From Nereida sp024640765 (GTDB lineage: Bacteria > Pseudomonadota > Alphaproteobacteria > Rhodobacterales > Rhodobacteraceae): a stretch of 64,000 bases of DNA. Shown piece after piece: positions 37,282-45,105 of the stretch. The stretch spans positions 62,001 through 126,000 of the forward strand of contig JAHEEK010000003.1 of NCBI GenBank assembly GCA_024640765.1. Reading direction: 5' to 3'. Position 1 is the first letter of the stretch, and the number at the start of each line of letters is the position of its first letter. Made by a program: the position numbers and the translations under genes. The notes below the pieces were generated by a model. That model did not search any database. It was not told the DNA's origin and worked only from the letters and a program-made list of their open reading frames with translations.

Positions 37282-37955
37282 TTACCTAACATTCGTTCTG
37301 CAATATTTATACCTTCGGGGTGGCCAACATCGCACCATTCACCCGAGTATACATGACCCTTTAGGGTGCCAGACTTCGTAAATATGTCCCAAAGTTTGCT
37401 GATCGCAAAAGCGCTTTGCTGTATTTGGGATAGAGCATCTGTTTTTATGATTTGTAGCCCACTGTAGACAAAAGGCCCACCACGAGAGATTACGCCGTCG
37501 TCATCAAGGGTGAAATCTCCACCCTGATGGCCGTGGGTCCGCCTGGGTTTACACAAAAGTAAAAGTGCATCCATTTCATTGGGTTTCCAGCGGGGCAGCA
37601 GTTCATTAATCGGGTTTTTCCCTCGCCAAACAGCATCGGTATTCATGGTGATAACAGGGTCTGTGCCCAGAATGCTTAAGGCATTTTTTAACCCGCCGCC
37701 TGTTTCAAGAATAGTTGGTGCCTCGTGAACGACCTCGATGCCGGTTCCGAGAAAGTGATCTTGAATCTGTTCAGCAAAATAGTGAGTGTTTATGGCGATG
37801 TTCTCGATTTTCGCTTCATGCGCAATTTCGATAGCATGATCCACCAGCGGCTTGCCCGCCACAGAAATCAACGGCTTTGGCGTTGTCTTTGTAAGATCGC
37901 CCATACGTGTGCCAAAGCCCGCACCGAATAACATCAGTGATGGTTTGTTGGGCAT
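37278..37955 (-). CDS. murU: Sugar-1-phosphate nucleotidyltransferase (MurU-like)
   Basis: A 225-residue nucleotidyltransferase. The signature LMLFGAGFGTRMGDLT-TPKPLISVAGKPLVDHAIE occupies the first 45 residues, and VITMNTDAVW is the metal-binding aspartate region. With the neighbouring kinase it fits the MurU/AmgK pair that recycles N-acetylmuramate to UDP-MurNAc, bypassing de novo synthesis. Substrate specificity is inferred from the gene pair. It overlaps the kinase gene by 22 bp and addB by 4 bp. Confidence 0.8.
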   Translation of the reverse strand: MPNKPSLMLFGAGFGTRMGDLTKTTPKPLISVAGKPLVDHAIEIAHEAKIENIAINTHYFAEQIQDHFLGTGIEVVHEAPTILETGGGLKNALSILGTDPVITMNTDAVWRGKNPINELLPRWKPNEMDALLLLCKPRRTHGHQGGDFTLDDDGVISRGGPFVYSGLQIIKTDALSQIQQSAFAISKLWDIFTKSGTLKGHVYSGEWCDVGHPEGINIAERMLGK

Positions 37956-38944
37956 TTACGTCTCAATAGATTTAGGATTTCTGGCGTTGGTTCGGGGATA
38001 TTTTGAAATACCGTCTGTGCCACCGAAGAAAGGCTTGGATGTTGCAGATCCTGTTTTAGGTTGGCCCAAACGCGTGGAATAAAATCTAGGTAGGATGGTT
38101 TTCCGTCACGAATACAAAGCCGTGCAAATACACCAATAATGCGCAGGTTTCGTTGCGCGCTTTGCGCAGCACAGCTGGCGCTAAATTTATCAGGGCCGAT
38201 ACCGCTTTCGGATTGATAATATTGCAGTAGGTCTTTGCGTACTGGTTTTGATACGTCGCGGCGGGCATCGCCGAGCAGTGAGACTAGGTCATATGTTGGC
38301 TGGCCAACCCGAGCGTCTTGAAAATCTAGAAGGCCGATGTTTTTGGGGGCCTCAAACATCGGCGTCCAGAGTAGATTTTCAGCGTGGTAGTCGCGTAAAA
38401 CAAGAACTGGCGTGGCGATTTCAGTTGCTTCTATCGCAGCAAATAAAGCCAGTTCGAGCTCGGCCTTGGCATTATCCGTTCCCTTGGCATTTTGAGCGTA
38501 CCACTCTACAGAAAGACACCCGAGCGGCGCCATCTCCGCTGCAGAATATTTTTCTAGCGGTGTCTCTGGCAGCGGTGATTGGTGCAGGTGAAGGAGCGCA
38601 TCGACAGCGGCTTTGTATAGATCAAACTCTGACCCATTGGGTGCAAGTCTTGCTAGTAAGTCATCGCCTAAATCTTCGAGCAGAAGGAAGCCATTTGCCT
38701 CATCCTTCGCGTATATGGCCGGTGGATTCAGTCCAATACTTTCCAAATGCTGGGCAATAAGAACAAAGGGTACAACATTTTCCCCCTTATCAGGTGGCGC
38801 GTTCATTAAAATGGCGGTTTGACCACCATCGGTTTTTCTGAGGCGGTAGTATTTTCTGTTTGAGGCGTCGCCTGCGATCATAGCCATTTCTGTGTCTGAC
38901 CATTGTGTTTTCGCGATGAATTCAGATGCCAGCTTAGATCGCAT
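37934..38944 (-). CDS. amgK: Aminoglycoside phosphotransferase-family anomeric sugar kinase (AmgK-like)
   Basis: A 336-residue kinase of the APH fold. The nucleotide-positioning region is GDASNRKYYRL near residue 27, the catalytic loop VLRDYHAENLLW (H-x-D-like as RDYHAEN) and the metal site GLLDFQDARVG. With the MurU-like gene downstream it would phosphorylate MurNAc/GlcNAc at C1 in peptidoglycan recycling. The ATG at 38944 (MRSKLAS) lies inside the tsaE end (11 bp overlap); a longer frame to 39022 runs through tsaE and is unlikely. Confidence 0.82.
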   Translation of the reverse strand: MRSKLASEFIAKTQWSDTEMAMIAGDASNRKYYRLRKTDGGQTAILMNAPPDKGENVVPFVLIAQHLESIGLNPPAIYAKDEANGFLLLEDLGDDLLARLAPNGSEFDLYKAAVDALLHLHQSPLPETPLEKYSAAEMAPLGCLSVEWYAQNAKGTDNAKAELELALFAAIEATEIATPVLVLRDYHAENLLWTPMFEAPKNIGLLDFQDARVGQPTYDLVSLLGDARRDVSKPVRKDLLQYYQSESGIGPDKFSASCAAQSAQRNLRIIGVFARLCIRDGKPSYLDFIPRVWANLKQDLQHPSLSSVAQTVFQNIPEPTPEILNLLRRKCPTNHH

Positions 38945-39422
38945 TTTCGAAAGCTTTCTCAAGAGGTGCTGCCCAGGCTGAATCTGTACTTTCGAATGAT
39001 AACCTTCGAACATCACCGCCAAGATCGTTAATTCGGATTGTAAGTGCGTCTGGCGGTGTTAGATCCGCCAAGTTTTCGGGCCACTCGATGAGCGTGACGG
39101 CAGTAGCCATCGCATCATCTAGGCCAAGCTCAATTACCTCATGAGGGCTTGAAATACGATAGAGATCGCAATGCCAAAGATCACCCAGTTTGGTTTCATA
39201 AGTCTGAATAATCGTGAATGTTGGACTTGGAACATCTTCTGGCGTGTCTTGCAAAGACTGTATCAACGCGCGGGCAAAAAGTGATTTTCCAGCCCCTACT
39301 GACCCAACCAAAAGTAGGCAGTCCCCGGCCTTTAGAATTTGGCCAAGACTGATGGCTAAATTTGCTGTCTGGTCCGGCGAGTTTATCTCGATTTGATGCA
39401 GGATTGAGGCCATACCCTGCAT
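38934..39422 (-). CDS. tsaE: tRNA N6-threonylcarbamoyladenosine biosynthesis ATPase TsaE
   Basis: The ATPase that with TsaB and TsaD makes t6A37 of ANN-decoding tRNAs. The P-loop LLVGSVGAGKSLFARAL, PSPTFTIIQTYE, the LWHCDLYRI segment and IEWPENL are diagnostic. Length is 162 residues; a start at the internal MASIL (39413) is also possible. It is the first gene of the leftward operon; the 180 bp upstream hold its promoter and separate it from an IS remnant. Confidence 0.95.
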   Translation of the reverse strand: MQGMASILHQIEINSPDQTANLAISLGQILKAGDCLLLVGSVGAGKSLFARALIQSLQDTPEDVPSPTFTIIQTYETKLGDLWHCDLYRISSPHEVIELGLDDAMATAVTLIEWPENLADLTPPDALTIRINDLGGDVRRLSFESTDSAWAAPLEKAFENAI

Positions 39423-39603
39423 ATTAAACCGTCCCCTTTCAGTCGCAAGGCGTTAAAGTGCGGCCACGCTTGTGTTCTCTGCTGAGGACGGGTTGTTGGA
39501 TTACTTTGAGAATTGCAAGTGCATGGGACCGCTTGCCTTTCGATCAATGTTCAGCACGACTGAATTGTTACCTTCAAGAGACAATTGGCTTTTCCAATGA
39601 TGA
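39423..39603. other. Intergenic gap between tsaE and the IS/ParB chimera
   Basis: A stretch of 181 bp without a recognisable gene. It contains the divergent promoter region and a small ATTGG/CCAAT hairpin close to its right end. No IS terminal inverted repeat could be identified by eye, so the exact left end of the transposon remnant is unknown. Confidence 0.5.
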
Positions 39604-39806
39604 ATGGACAACGGCCCTGAGTTCATCGCTCAGCCTGCCAGAGACTGTATTGTAGCTGTTGAACCTAATACGGCCTACATCGAACCGGGTAGTCTATGGA
39701 AGAATGGATACTGCGTGAGCTTCGCCGGCAGGTTCCGAGATGAATTGCTCAACGGAGAGATCTTCTACGGCTTCGGGAAGCACAGATCATCATCGAAGAA
39801 TGGTGC
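39604..39806 (+). mobile_element. IS3-family transposase (OrfB) remnant
   Basis: The translation contains the late part of an IS3-type DDE transposase: DNGPEFIA, TAYIEPGSLWKNGYC, FRDELLNGEIFY. The catalytic glutamate context, usually NGYCESF, reads NGYCVSF here, so the triad is lost. One base is missing at about 39770: in the shifted frame the family sequence REAQIIIEEW continues and then meets TGA at 39807. The rest of the transposase and any terminal repeats are absent. The frame kept open instead runs into the ParB-like gene. Confidence 0.8.
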
Positions 39807-40755
39807 TGAGAACGCTGGCGCTTTGTCAGAGCGTGCAGCAGCAGAGGCCGCTATTCGTGCTGAAAACGACCGGCTCGCTCATGAGTTAGTAGACCTAAAA
39901 CAAGCTGGCCTGATTACGCGTTTAGTCAATATTAAAGATGTTAGAGCCGAATTGTTGACCCGTGATCGCAAGGCTGTCCGCGATAGTGAGATTGATGAGT
40001 TAAAGGCCTCCATTAGCGATATTGGTCTTTCAAACCCTATTCAGGTGCTGGAGGCAGGTGATGGTTATGAATTGGTTCAGGGGTATCGGCGCATGACTGC
40101 GTTCCGTGAGCTTTACAAGGAAACCGGTGAAAAGCGTTTTGCTCAAATTCCAGTTGGAATTATTGCCAAGACCGAAGAAGACCGCTCTTTGTATCGCCGG
40201 ATGGTAGACGAGAATATCGTGCGCAAGGGTATCGGTTTTGGTGAAATGGCGGCGATCGCTTGGGCTTACTTGCGGTCGTCTGACAAAGCGTTTTCTAACG
40301 TGAACGAAGCTATTGATGATTTGTTTGCAAGCGCGGGCCGGCAAAAGCGGGCCTACATAAAAAACTTTGCAAAGTTATACCAGCGGCTTGAGCCAAGCTT
40401 AGTACATGTCGATGTAATCCCGCGGGCGCTTGGACTTGAGGTGGGGAAAAAGCTTGATGAAAACCCCGCGCTCGTGATTGTGCTGAAGCAGCGCTTGCTT
40501 GGCGCAAACGGGCAGAGTGCGGCTGATGAACTTCGGATGTTGCGGGCCTTTGTGGCTGAGAAAACTACTCCCAAAACCACGCCTCGTGAGACTGCCAAGA
40601 CGACTCTTCGTTTGATGTCCCCGCGGGGACAGGTGAAGTGCGTCGCCGCAGAGGGAAGTTTTTCGATGCAATCGAAGATGGATTTCACCACCGTTGAGCG
40701 TGCGCGGCTTGAGGTTGCAGTAGCTGCGTTTTGGGAAGCGATTGATTCAAAGTAG
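39604..40755 (+). CDS. Plasmid-type ParB/RepB-like partition protein with transposase-derived N-terminus
   Basis: A 383-residue chimera. Residues about 1-68 come from the IS3 transposase fragment; from about residue 70 the protein is a ParB/RepB-family DNA-binding clamp. Seen are a charged helix (ERAAAEAAIRAENDRLAHEL), then ELKASISDIGLSNPIQVLE, the CTP-binding-type motif ELVQGYRRMTAF, ENIVRKGIGFGEMAAIAWAY (compare ENxxRxxLxxxE of ParB) and a helical DNA-binding part. It differs from the chromosomal ParB at 16.2-17.2 kb and resembles partition proteins of repABC-type plasmids. The only ATG in frame is 39604; a TTG at 39823 would give the ParB part alone. No ParA/RepA partner is adjacent. Four unusual palindromes lie in its 3' end and just downstream. 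Confidence 0.75.
   Translation: MDNGPEFIAQPARDCIVAVEPNTAYIEPGSLWKNGYCVSFAGRFRDELLNGEIFYGFGKHRSSSKNGAENAGALSERAAAEAAIRAENDRLAHELVDLKQAGLITRLVNIKDVRAELLTRDRKAVRDSEIDELKASISDIGLSNPIQVLEAGDGYELVQGYRRMTAFRELYKETGEKRFAQIPVGIIAKTEEDRSLYRRMVDENIVRKGIGFGEMAAIAWAYLRSSDKAFSNVNEAIDDLFASAGRQKRAYIKNFAKLYQRLEPSLVHVDVIPRALGLEVGKKLDENPALVIVLKQRLLGANGQSAADELRMLRAFVAEKTTPKTTPRETAKTTLRLMSPRGQVKCVAAEGSFSMQSKMDFTTVERARLEVAVAAFWEAIDSK
40616..40631. repeat. Palindrome copy 1, TGTCCCCGCGGGGACA, in the ParB-like gene
   Basis: A perfect 16-bp palindrome within codons for MSPRGQ near the end of the ParB-like gene. It has the length and TGT...ACA ends of a parS site but a GC core. Candidate binding site of the ParB-like protein. 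Confidence 0.8.
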
Positions 40756-40757
40756 CG

Positions 40758-40773
40758 CGTCCCCGCGGGGACA
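40758..40773. repeat. Palindrome copy 2, CGTCCCCGCGGGGACA, after the ParB-like stop
   Basis: Contains the full 14-bp core GTCCCCGCGGGGAC, with only the outermost left base differing. It lies in the 21-bp gap between the ParB-like stop and the end of convergent bchO, the only copy outside coding sequence. Confidence 0.8.
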
Positions 40774-40776
40774 ATG

Positions 40777-41637
40777 TTACCCTTCGATAAAGGCCCGTAT
40801 CAGGTTGACCACCTGCTGCGGGCTTTCTTCATGGGCCAGGTGTCCAAGTTTACTTAGTTCTTGGACTTGCGCGTTTGGCATACGTGAGGCCGCTGCGTTG
40901 CTTGTACTTGGCGGAACAGCCTGATCGTTTGAGCCGGTAATGAAGAGCGTCTGGTTGGGGATGTTGGGTAGTCGTTCGAGCAACCCATCCAGCTTCCAAT
41001 GCGCCATCATGGCGAGTGTACCGTTAACGTGCGAGCGCCGTGAGATGAGCGTCTGATAGAGTTTTAGGTCATTCTCATCCAGCTTAGAGCCTGTCCCAGT
41101 TATTAAGCGCTCAACTGCCTGGCTGTTGCCTGAGGTGGCAGTAAAGATACGTGCTGTCAGGGGGTTCAGGGATAGCAGCTTGGCGAATGCAGGGAATAGA
41201 AAGCCTGCGATGCCTTTGAAATTTGCGAGCGCCGCGTTGATACCGATGATCTGTCCCCGCGGGGACACGCCAAGTTCTGCAAGTCGAAGTGCAATGGCTG
41301 CACCAGCGGAGTGCCCGATGATTGCGGTTGGCTCCCAGTCTTCTTGGGTAAGTATTGACGCAAGATCTGTGGCCATCGGATCAAGCCCGCAGCGCGCGCG
41401 TGAGCCAAGTTGGCTAAAGCCTTGACCTGGCAGGTCAATGGCAATGACTTGGTAAGTTTGTGCAAGTAGTGGCATGACCTCCCGCCACGAGTGCGTTGCG
41501 CCACCAGCGCCGTGGATGAGCAATAATTGCGGTCCGTTCCCCATGATTTGTACGTGCCACCTGTGCGGCCTGCAGGGAATGATCTGAGAGTGCTCTTTGT
41601 GGGGCCAGTAGGCGGGCAGGCGGGGCAGCAGGTCCAT
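40777..41637 (-). CDS. bchO: BchO, alpha/beta-hydrolase-fold protein linked to magnesium chelatase
   Basis: A putative accessory protein of Mg-chelatase in bacteriochlorophyll synthesis. The 286-residue alpha/beta hydrolase has LLLIHGAGGATHSW (oxyanion region), the nucleophile elbow IIGHSAGAAIAL, GSNDQAVPP and the C-terminal histidine in LGHLAHEE. The ATG at 41637 lies 2 bp past the bchD stop, with AGGA overlapping that stop, so it is translated with bchIDO. It carries palindrome copy 3 inside the coding sequence. Exact biochemical role is unknown for the family. Confidence 0.9.
   Translation of the reverse strand: MDLLPRLPAYWPHKEHSQIIPCRPHRWHVQIMGNGPQLLLIHGAGGATHSWREVMPLLAQTYQVIAIDLPGQGFSQLGSRARCGLDPMATDLASILTQEDWEPTAIIGHSAGAAIALRLAELGVSPRGQIIGINAALANFKGIAGFLFPAFAKLLSLNPLTARIFTATSGNSQAVERLITGTGSKLDENDLKLYQTLISRRSHVNGTLAMMAHWKLDGLLERLPNIPNQTLFITGSNDQAVPPSTSNAAASRMPNAQVQELSKLGHLAHEESPQQVVNLIRAFIEG
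41252..41267. repeat. Palindrome copy 3, TGTCCCCGCGGGGACA, in bchO
   Basis: A perfect 16-bp copy within bchO, where it encodes GVSPRGQ on the minus strand. The peptide in the lid/core region is not one I know to be conserved, so selection at the DNA level is plausible. Confidence 0.8.
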
Positions 41638-41641
41638 GTTC

Positions 41642-43291
41642 CTACAAAGCGCCTGAGATGGCCTGAGAGAGCTTCTGTGCGCTGGCGCGGGGTAGGGCAA
41701 TGTAGGGCGCCATCATGCGGCTAGAGAGGGTCTCTAAGGCTCTATGGGGTCGGTTAGACACATCAATCACCATGCTTGCGATGTTATGTGCTGCGATATT
41801 TTGGGCCATCATCTCGGCATCTGTCCCCGCGGGGACACGAGAAGCTGTTCCATCAAGGGCGATATTTGCACGTCCATCGGTCAGCGTGATGATTGTGGGT
41901 GTCAGGCCGCGCCCTCGGGCTTGTTGTGCTAGATCCAAGGCAGCTTTAAGGCCGGCCGCTAGAGGGGTGCCACCACCACCTGCCAAGCTGGCTAATTGTC
42001 GTTTCGTCTGCACCAAGCTGCGCGTTGGTTGCAAAATCGTTTCGGCTGTCTCACAGCGAAACGCCACCAGCGCCACATGGTCGCGACGGGCGTAGGCCTG
42101 TGCTAGCAGCAACTCAACTGCGCCTTTTGCCTCTCCTAGTCGTGCCATGGCAGCACTTCCGGATGCATCGACAGTGAAAATCATAAGTCTGTCTGACATT
42201 TCCTTAAACCGTTTGACTCGAATATCAGACGGGCGGATGGCGAGCGTGGTGCGCGTAGACCCGCGTCGGCGCAATGGCTGCCAAGGTGCGGCGGCACGCA
42301 AGGTCGCGACCAAGTCGATTGTGTTGGTGCCATCCAGCTTGCCGGTGGTTGAGGGCCGGGGACGACCGCGGCGGTTACCTTTCTTGCTGTCACCCGAACC
42401 GCTGGCTGTTTTGGCGCTTCGCTGTGCTTTTGCCTTGGCTAACCGAGCGAGAACATCCGGTGGTAGCATCGCGCGAATGGCATCGATCACAATGTCTTGC
42501 GGGATAATCTCTGCGGATTGATTGGCAGCTGAAGTGTCACCGGTGTTATCAGGCGGAGGAGGCGCTTCTTTTGCATCAGTTTGATCGGACGGCATGCAAG
42601 TTGCGCGGGGCGCGATAACCAGTTCAGCGGCCGCTTTCAGATCGTCGGCATTAGGTGTTTGACGGTTAAACAGAGCCGCATGTGTGCGTGCGGCCTCAAC
42701 AGCAAACATAGGCGCACGAATGCCATCAACGCCAAATTGAATACAGAGCGACGTGAGGTATTTAATTACCTCATTGGGTGTTTCGACGGTTGTGAGATCG
42801 ATATTGCTTGGCAGAGCAATAACACTGACATCTGTGTACCGTATCCCGCCAAGATCTACGTGAAATGCGAGCCGTTCCGCTAGGGCAGGGGGAAGTTGTT
42901 CAGCGCCTTCTTCATCTAACCCTTCGTCCAGTGCGATCAAGGTCTGATCGCCTGCGTCCAATGTTTGCGCAAGTCGCGCGGCCAATGGTCCCTCTGTACG
43001 TTCAGCCATTGTCAGAACAAGTGTCGAAGGGTCGTTCAGCATCCCTTTTTCGGCCACAATAGAGCCTTTTTGAAGCGTAGCGCTGATGTCTACGCCACCG
43101 AAAAGCTGATCGTCAGAAACGCGCGGATGTACCCGGCGGCAGGGCAGGGGGAGCGCATCGCAGGCGGCGTTGAAGCGGTCACGGACGGGGCCGTTACGTG
43201 CTTTCACCCAAATGCCACCAAGACGCGGGTTAAGCGCCAACAAGGTTAACGCGCGTTCAGCGAGAGACCATGCTGGTGCTGGACTGGTCAT
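41642..43291 (-). CDS. bchD: Magnesium chelatase subunit D
   Basis: The D subunit that with BchI and BchH inserts Mg2+ into protoporphyrin IX. The N-terminal part is an AAA-like domain without an intact Walker A. A proline/glycine/basic linker around residues 250-330 follows, then a C-terminal von Willebrand A (integrin I) domain with the MIDAS motif in FTVDASGSAAMARLGEAKG (D-x-S-x-S) and TPLAAGLKAALDLA, VIDVSNRP. Length is 549 residues. It overlaps bchI by 4 bp and carries palindrome copy 4. Confidence 0.95.
   Translation of the reverse strand: MTSPAPAWSLAERALTLLALNPRLGGIWVKARNGPVRDRFNAACDALPLPCRRVHPRVSDDQLFGGVDISATLQKGSIVAEKGMLNDPSTLVLTMAERTEGPLAARLAQTLDAGDQTLIALDEGLDEEGAEQLPPALAERLAFHVDLGGIRYTDVSVIALPSNIDLTTVETPNEVIKYLTSLCIQFGVDGIRAPMFAVEAARTHAALFNRQTPNADDLKAAAELVIAPRATCMPSDQTDAKEAPPPPDNTGDTSAANQSAEIIPQDIVIDAIRAMLPPDVLARLAKAKAQRSAKTASGSGDSKKGNRRGRPRPSTTGKLDGTNTIDLVATLRAAAPWQPLRRRGSTRTTLAIRPSDIRVKRFKEMSDRLMIFTVDASGSAAMARLGEAKGAVELLLAQAYARRDHVALVAFRCETAETILQPTRSLVQTKRQLASLAGGGGTPLAAGLKAALDLAQQARGRGLTPTIITLTDGRANIALDGTASRVPAGTDAEMMAQNIAAHNIASMVIDVSNRPHRALETLSSRMMAPYIALPRASAQKLSQAISGAL
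41822..41837. repeat. Palindrome copy 4, TGTCCCCGCGGGGACA, in bchD
   Basis: A perfect 16-bp copy within bchD, encoding RVPAGTD on the minus strand, a different codon phase and peptide from the copy in bchO. Spacings between successive copies are about 142, 494 and 570 bp. Confidence 0.8.
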
Positions 43292-44313
43292 GCAGAGGCA
43301 ACGCTTGGGGTGTTGAAGACTTGGTTCACAATGCGTGCGACGCGCGCGCCGCTGCCTGCCTCATCAAGTGGGTCACGACGAAGGCGATGGCGAAGGGCCA
43401 TTGGTGCAACTGATTGTAAATCCTCACGAATTACTTTGTTGCGGCCTTGATAGGCGGCCCACGCGCGCGCTGTGCGAAGCAAGGTAAGCTCTCCGCGCAG
43501 GCCATCGGAGCCAAGCGCAATACAAAGCGCCGCACAATCAGCCAGAATTGCATCATCCGTCTTAATTTTAGCCAGTATCGAACGGGCATTGATGATGTCA
43601 TCACGGATTTCCGCATCTTTGACAGCCCATGTTTCAAGGAAGGCCGTCGTGTCCCGCTCGTAGGCGTCGCGGCGCTTGATCACTTCGACCCGTGTCTCAA
43701 CGTCATTGGGAGAGCTAACGTCAAGCGACAGGCCGAAGCGATCAAGAAGTTGGGGGCGCAGCTCGCCCTCTTCTGGGTTGCCAGAGCCGACAAGAACAAA
43801 GCGCGCGGCATGGCGAATAGACAGACCTTCACGCTCAACCACGTTTTCACCGGTTTGGGCCACGTCCAAGAGAAGGTCGACGATGTGATCTTCGAGCAAA
43901 TTGACCTCGTCGATATACAGATATCCGCGGTTTGCACGCGCAAGCAGGCCTGCTTCAAACGCTTTCTCGCCGCGTGTTAGAGCCTTTTCGATGTCCAATG
44001 CGCCCACAACGCGGTCTTCGGTGGCGCCAAGGGGTAGATCAACGACAGGGGTCGGAATTTCTACTGTCTGGTCCGTGTCGATTGCGGCCCAATCTGGGCA
44101 ATCCGCAGAGGTTTCGGAGTTGGTGGGGCAGCCTTTGATGGCTGTAATCGGCGGCAGTAAAGCGGCAAGCGCGCGTACGGCGGTCGATTTGCCCGTCCCG
44201 CGGTCACCGAAGACCAGCACGCCGCCAATTGAGGGGTCAATCGCGGTGAGGATCATTGCCTGTTTCATCTCGTCCTGACCGACGATGGCGGAGAAGGGGA
44301 AGGGCTGTTTCAT
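43288..44313 (-). CDS. bchI: Magnesium chelatase ATPase subunit I
   Basis: The AAA+ subunit forming hexameric rings with BchD. Opens MKQPFPFSAIVGQDEMKQA; Walker A is VFGDRGTGKSTAVRALA (about residues 37-53), Walker B YLYIDEVNLLEDHIVD and the sensor LVGSGNPEEGELRPQLLDRFG. Length of 341 residues is normal. The ATG at 44313 overlaps the crtA stop by 4 bp, so crtA-bchI-bchD-bchO is one operon, the order known from Rhodobacter. Confidence 0.97.
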   Translation of the reverse strand: MKQPFPFSAIVGQDEMKQAMILTAIDPSIGGVLVFGDRGTGKSTAVRALAALLPPITAIKGCPTNSETSADCPDWAAIDTDQTVEIPTPVVDLPLGATEDRVVGALDIEKALTRGEKAFEAGLLARANRGYLYIDEVNLLEDHIVDLLLDVAQTGENVVEREGLSIRHAARFVLVGSGNPEEGELRPQLLDRFGLSLDVSSPNDVETRVEVIKRRDAYERDTTAFLETWAVKDAEIRDDIINARSILAKIKTDDAILADCAALCIALGSDGLRGELTLLRTARAWAAYQGRNKVIREDLQSVAPMALRHRLRRDPLDEAGSGARVARIVNQVFNTPSVASA

Positions 44314-45020
44314 GTGATTTCTTTCAGTTGTGCGAGGGGCGAAACGCCACCCCATGTGCCGGCTTCACCGCAAACGCGGAAGCGGGCGTAGAGTTCTTCT
44401 GCAAACCAGTCGTCACTGCGGACGGCCTTGATTGCACGGGCGTGTGGGCCGTCTTTTCGGGCGAAATTTGCCATCGCATCAGCATTCGGCCAGATGGAAA
44501 AGGTGATTTGATGCAGCAACGGCACCTCTCCGATGCCGATTTTGAAGGCAACATTGGGATCGGCGCCGATAACTGACGAAATGGCTGGAACCCGCTTCCA
44601 AAATCGCAGGGCTTTACGGGTTTTCACCGTCGCGCGCGTAAGCGCGGCAAGGGGGCCTTCGGTGTCAGCACTTTCAGCGAAGGGAACTTTGCCTGACCAT
44701 GCACCGCGAACGGATGTGGGTGTCAGAAAGACTGTCCAGCTTTCGTCTGCGCGGGCGCTGTAGCGGCGAAATAGCGGGGCAGATAGGCTCTGTTCTTGGG
44801 CGATTTGCGTATTAGGCCATGTGGCCAAGATGGCGTAAACTTGGGTGTTGGGGAGCGGGGTGAACCCTTCGCCGGTTCCTGAGCCGCAGAGCTTCCAAAA
44901 GCCGATGTGTGGCGTTTTGCCAATGCTGAACCGTGCCGCGCCCATCATGGCGAGCGCCCATAGTCGCGCCCTGAGCGGGCCGAACCTGTAGAAGCTGATG
45001 CTGACGCATTGGGTGGTCAT
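44310..45020 (-). CDS. crtA: Spheroidene monooxygenase CrtA
   Basis: Adds keto groups to spheroidene, giving spheroidenone, the red carotenoid of aerobically grown purple bacteria. The 236-residue protein contains FYRFGPLRARLWALAMMG near the N-terminus, FWKLCGSGTGEGFTP, and the C-terminal IGIGEVPLLHQITFSIWP and KDGPHARAIKAVR segments of the CrtA family. It is first in the crtA-bchIDO operon and divergent from crtI; two PpsR-type boxes lie between them. Its presence means ketocarotenoid formation under oxygen. Confidence 0.93.
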   Translation of the reverse strand: MTTQCVSISFYRFGPLRARLWALAMMGAARFSIGKTPHIGFWKLCGSGTGEGFTPLPNTQVYAILATWPNTQIAQEQSLSAPLFRRYSARADESWTVFLTPTSVRGAWSGKVPFAESADTEGPLAALTRATVKTRKALRFWKRVPAISSVIGADPNVAFKIGIGEVPLLHQITFSIWPNADAMANFARKDGPHARAIKAVRSDDWFAEELYARFRVCGEAGTWGGVSPLAQLKEIT

Positions 45021-45043
45021 TTACGAGTCACTTTGGCTAGGAG

Positions 45044-45061
45044 TGTCAATCGAAGCTTACA
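45044..45061. promoter_or_regulatory. PpsR/CrtJ-type box 1 between crtA and crtI
   Basis: TGTCAATCGAAGCTTACA fits TGT-N12-ACA, the binding pattern of the light/redox repressor PpsR (CrtJ). It lies 24 bp upstream of the crtA start. Confidence 0.75.
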
Positions 45062-45070
45062 CGAAAGTGT

Positions 45071-45088
45071 TGTCAAGTAAACCTGACA
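45071..45088. promoter_or_regulatory. PpsR/CrtJ-type box 2 between crtA and crtI
   Basis: TGTCAAGTAAACCTGACA matches the full consensus TGTCA-N8-TGACA. It is centred 27 bp from box 1 and 17 bp upstream of the crtI start, a spacing suited to cooperative repression of both divergent genes. Confidence 0.82.
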
Positions 45089-45105
45089 GTGCGAGAGTGA
45101 CAGTT

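Noticed and set aside
44998..45105. Longer crtI N-terminus starting at 44998
   Set aside because: It would place the PpsR boxes and the crtA start inside the gene; the added residues are not conserved and the ATG at 45106 fits the family.
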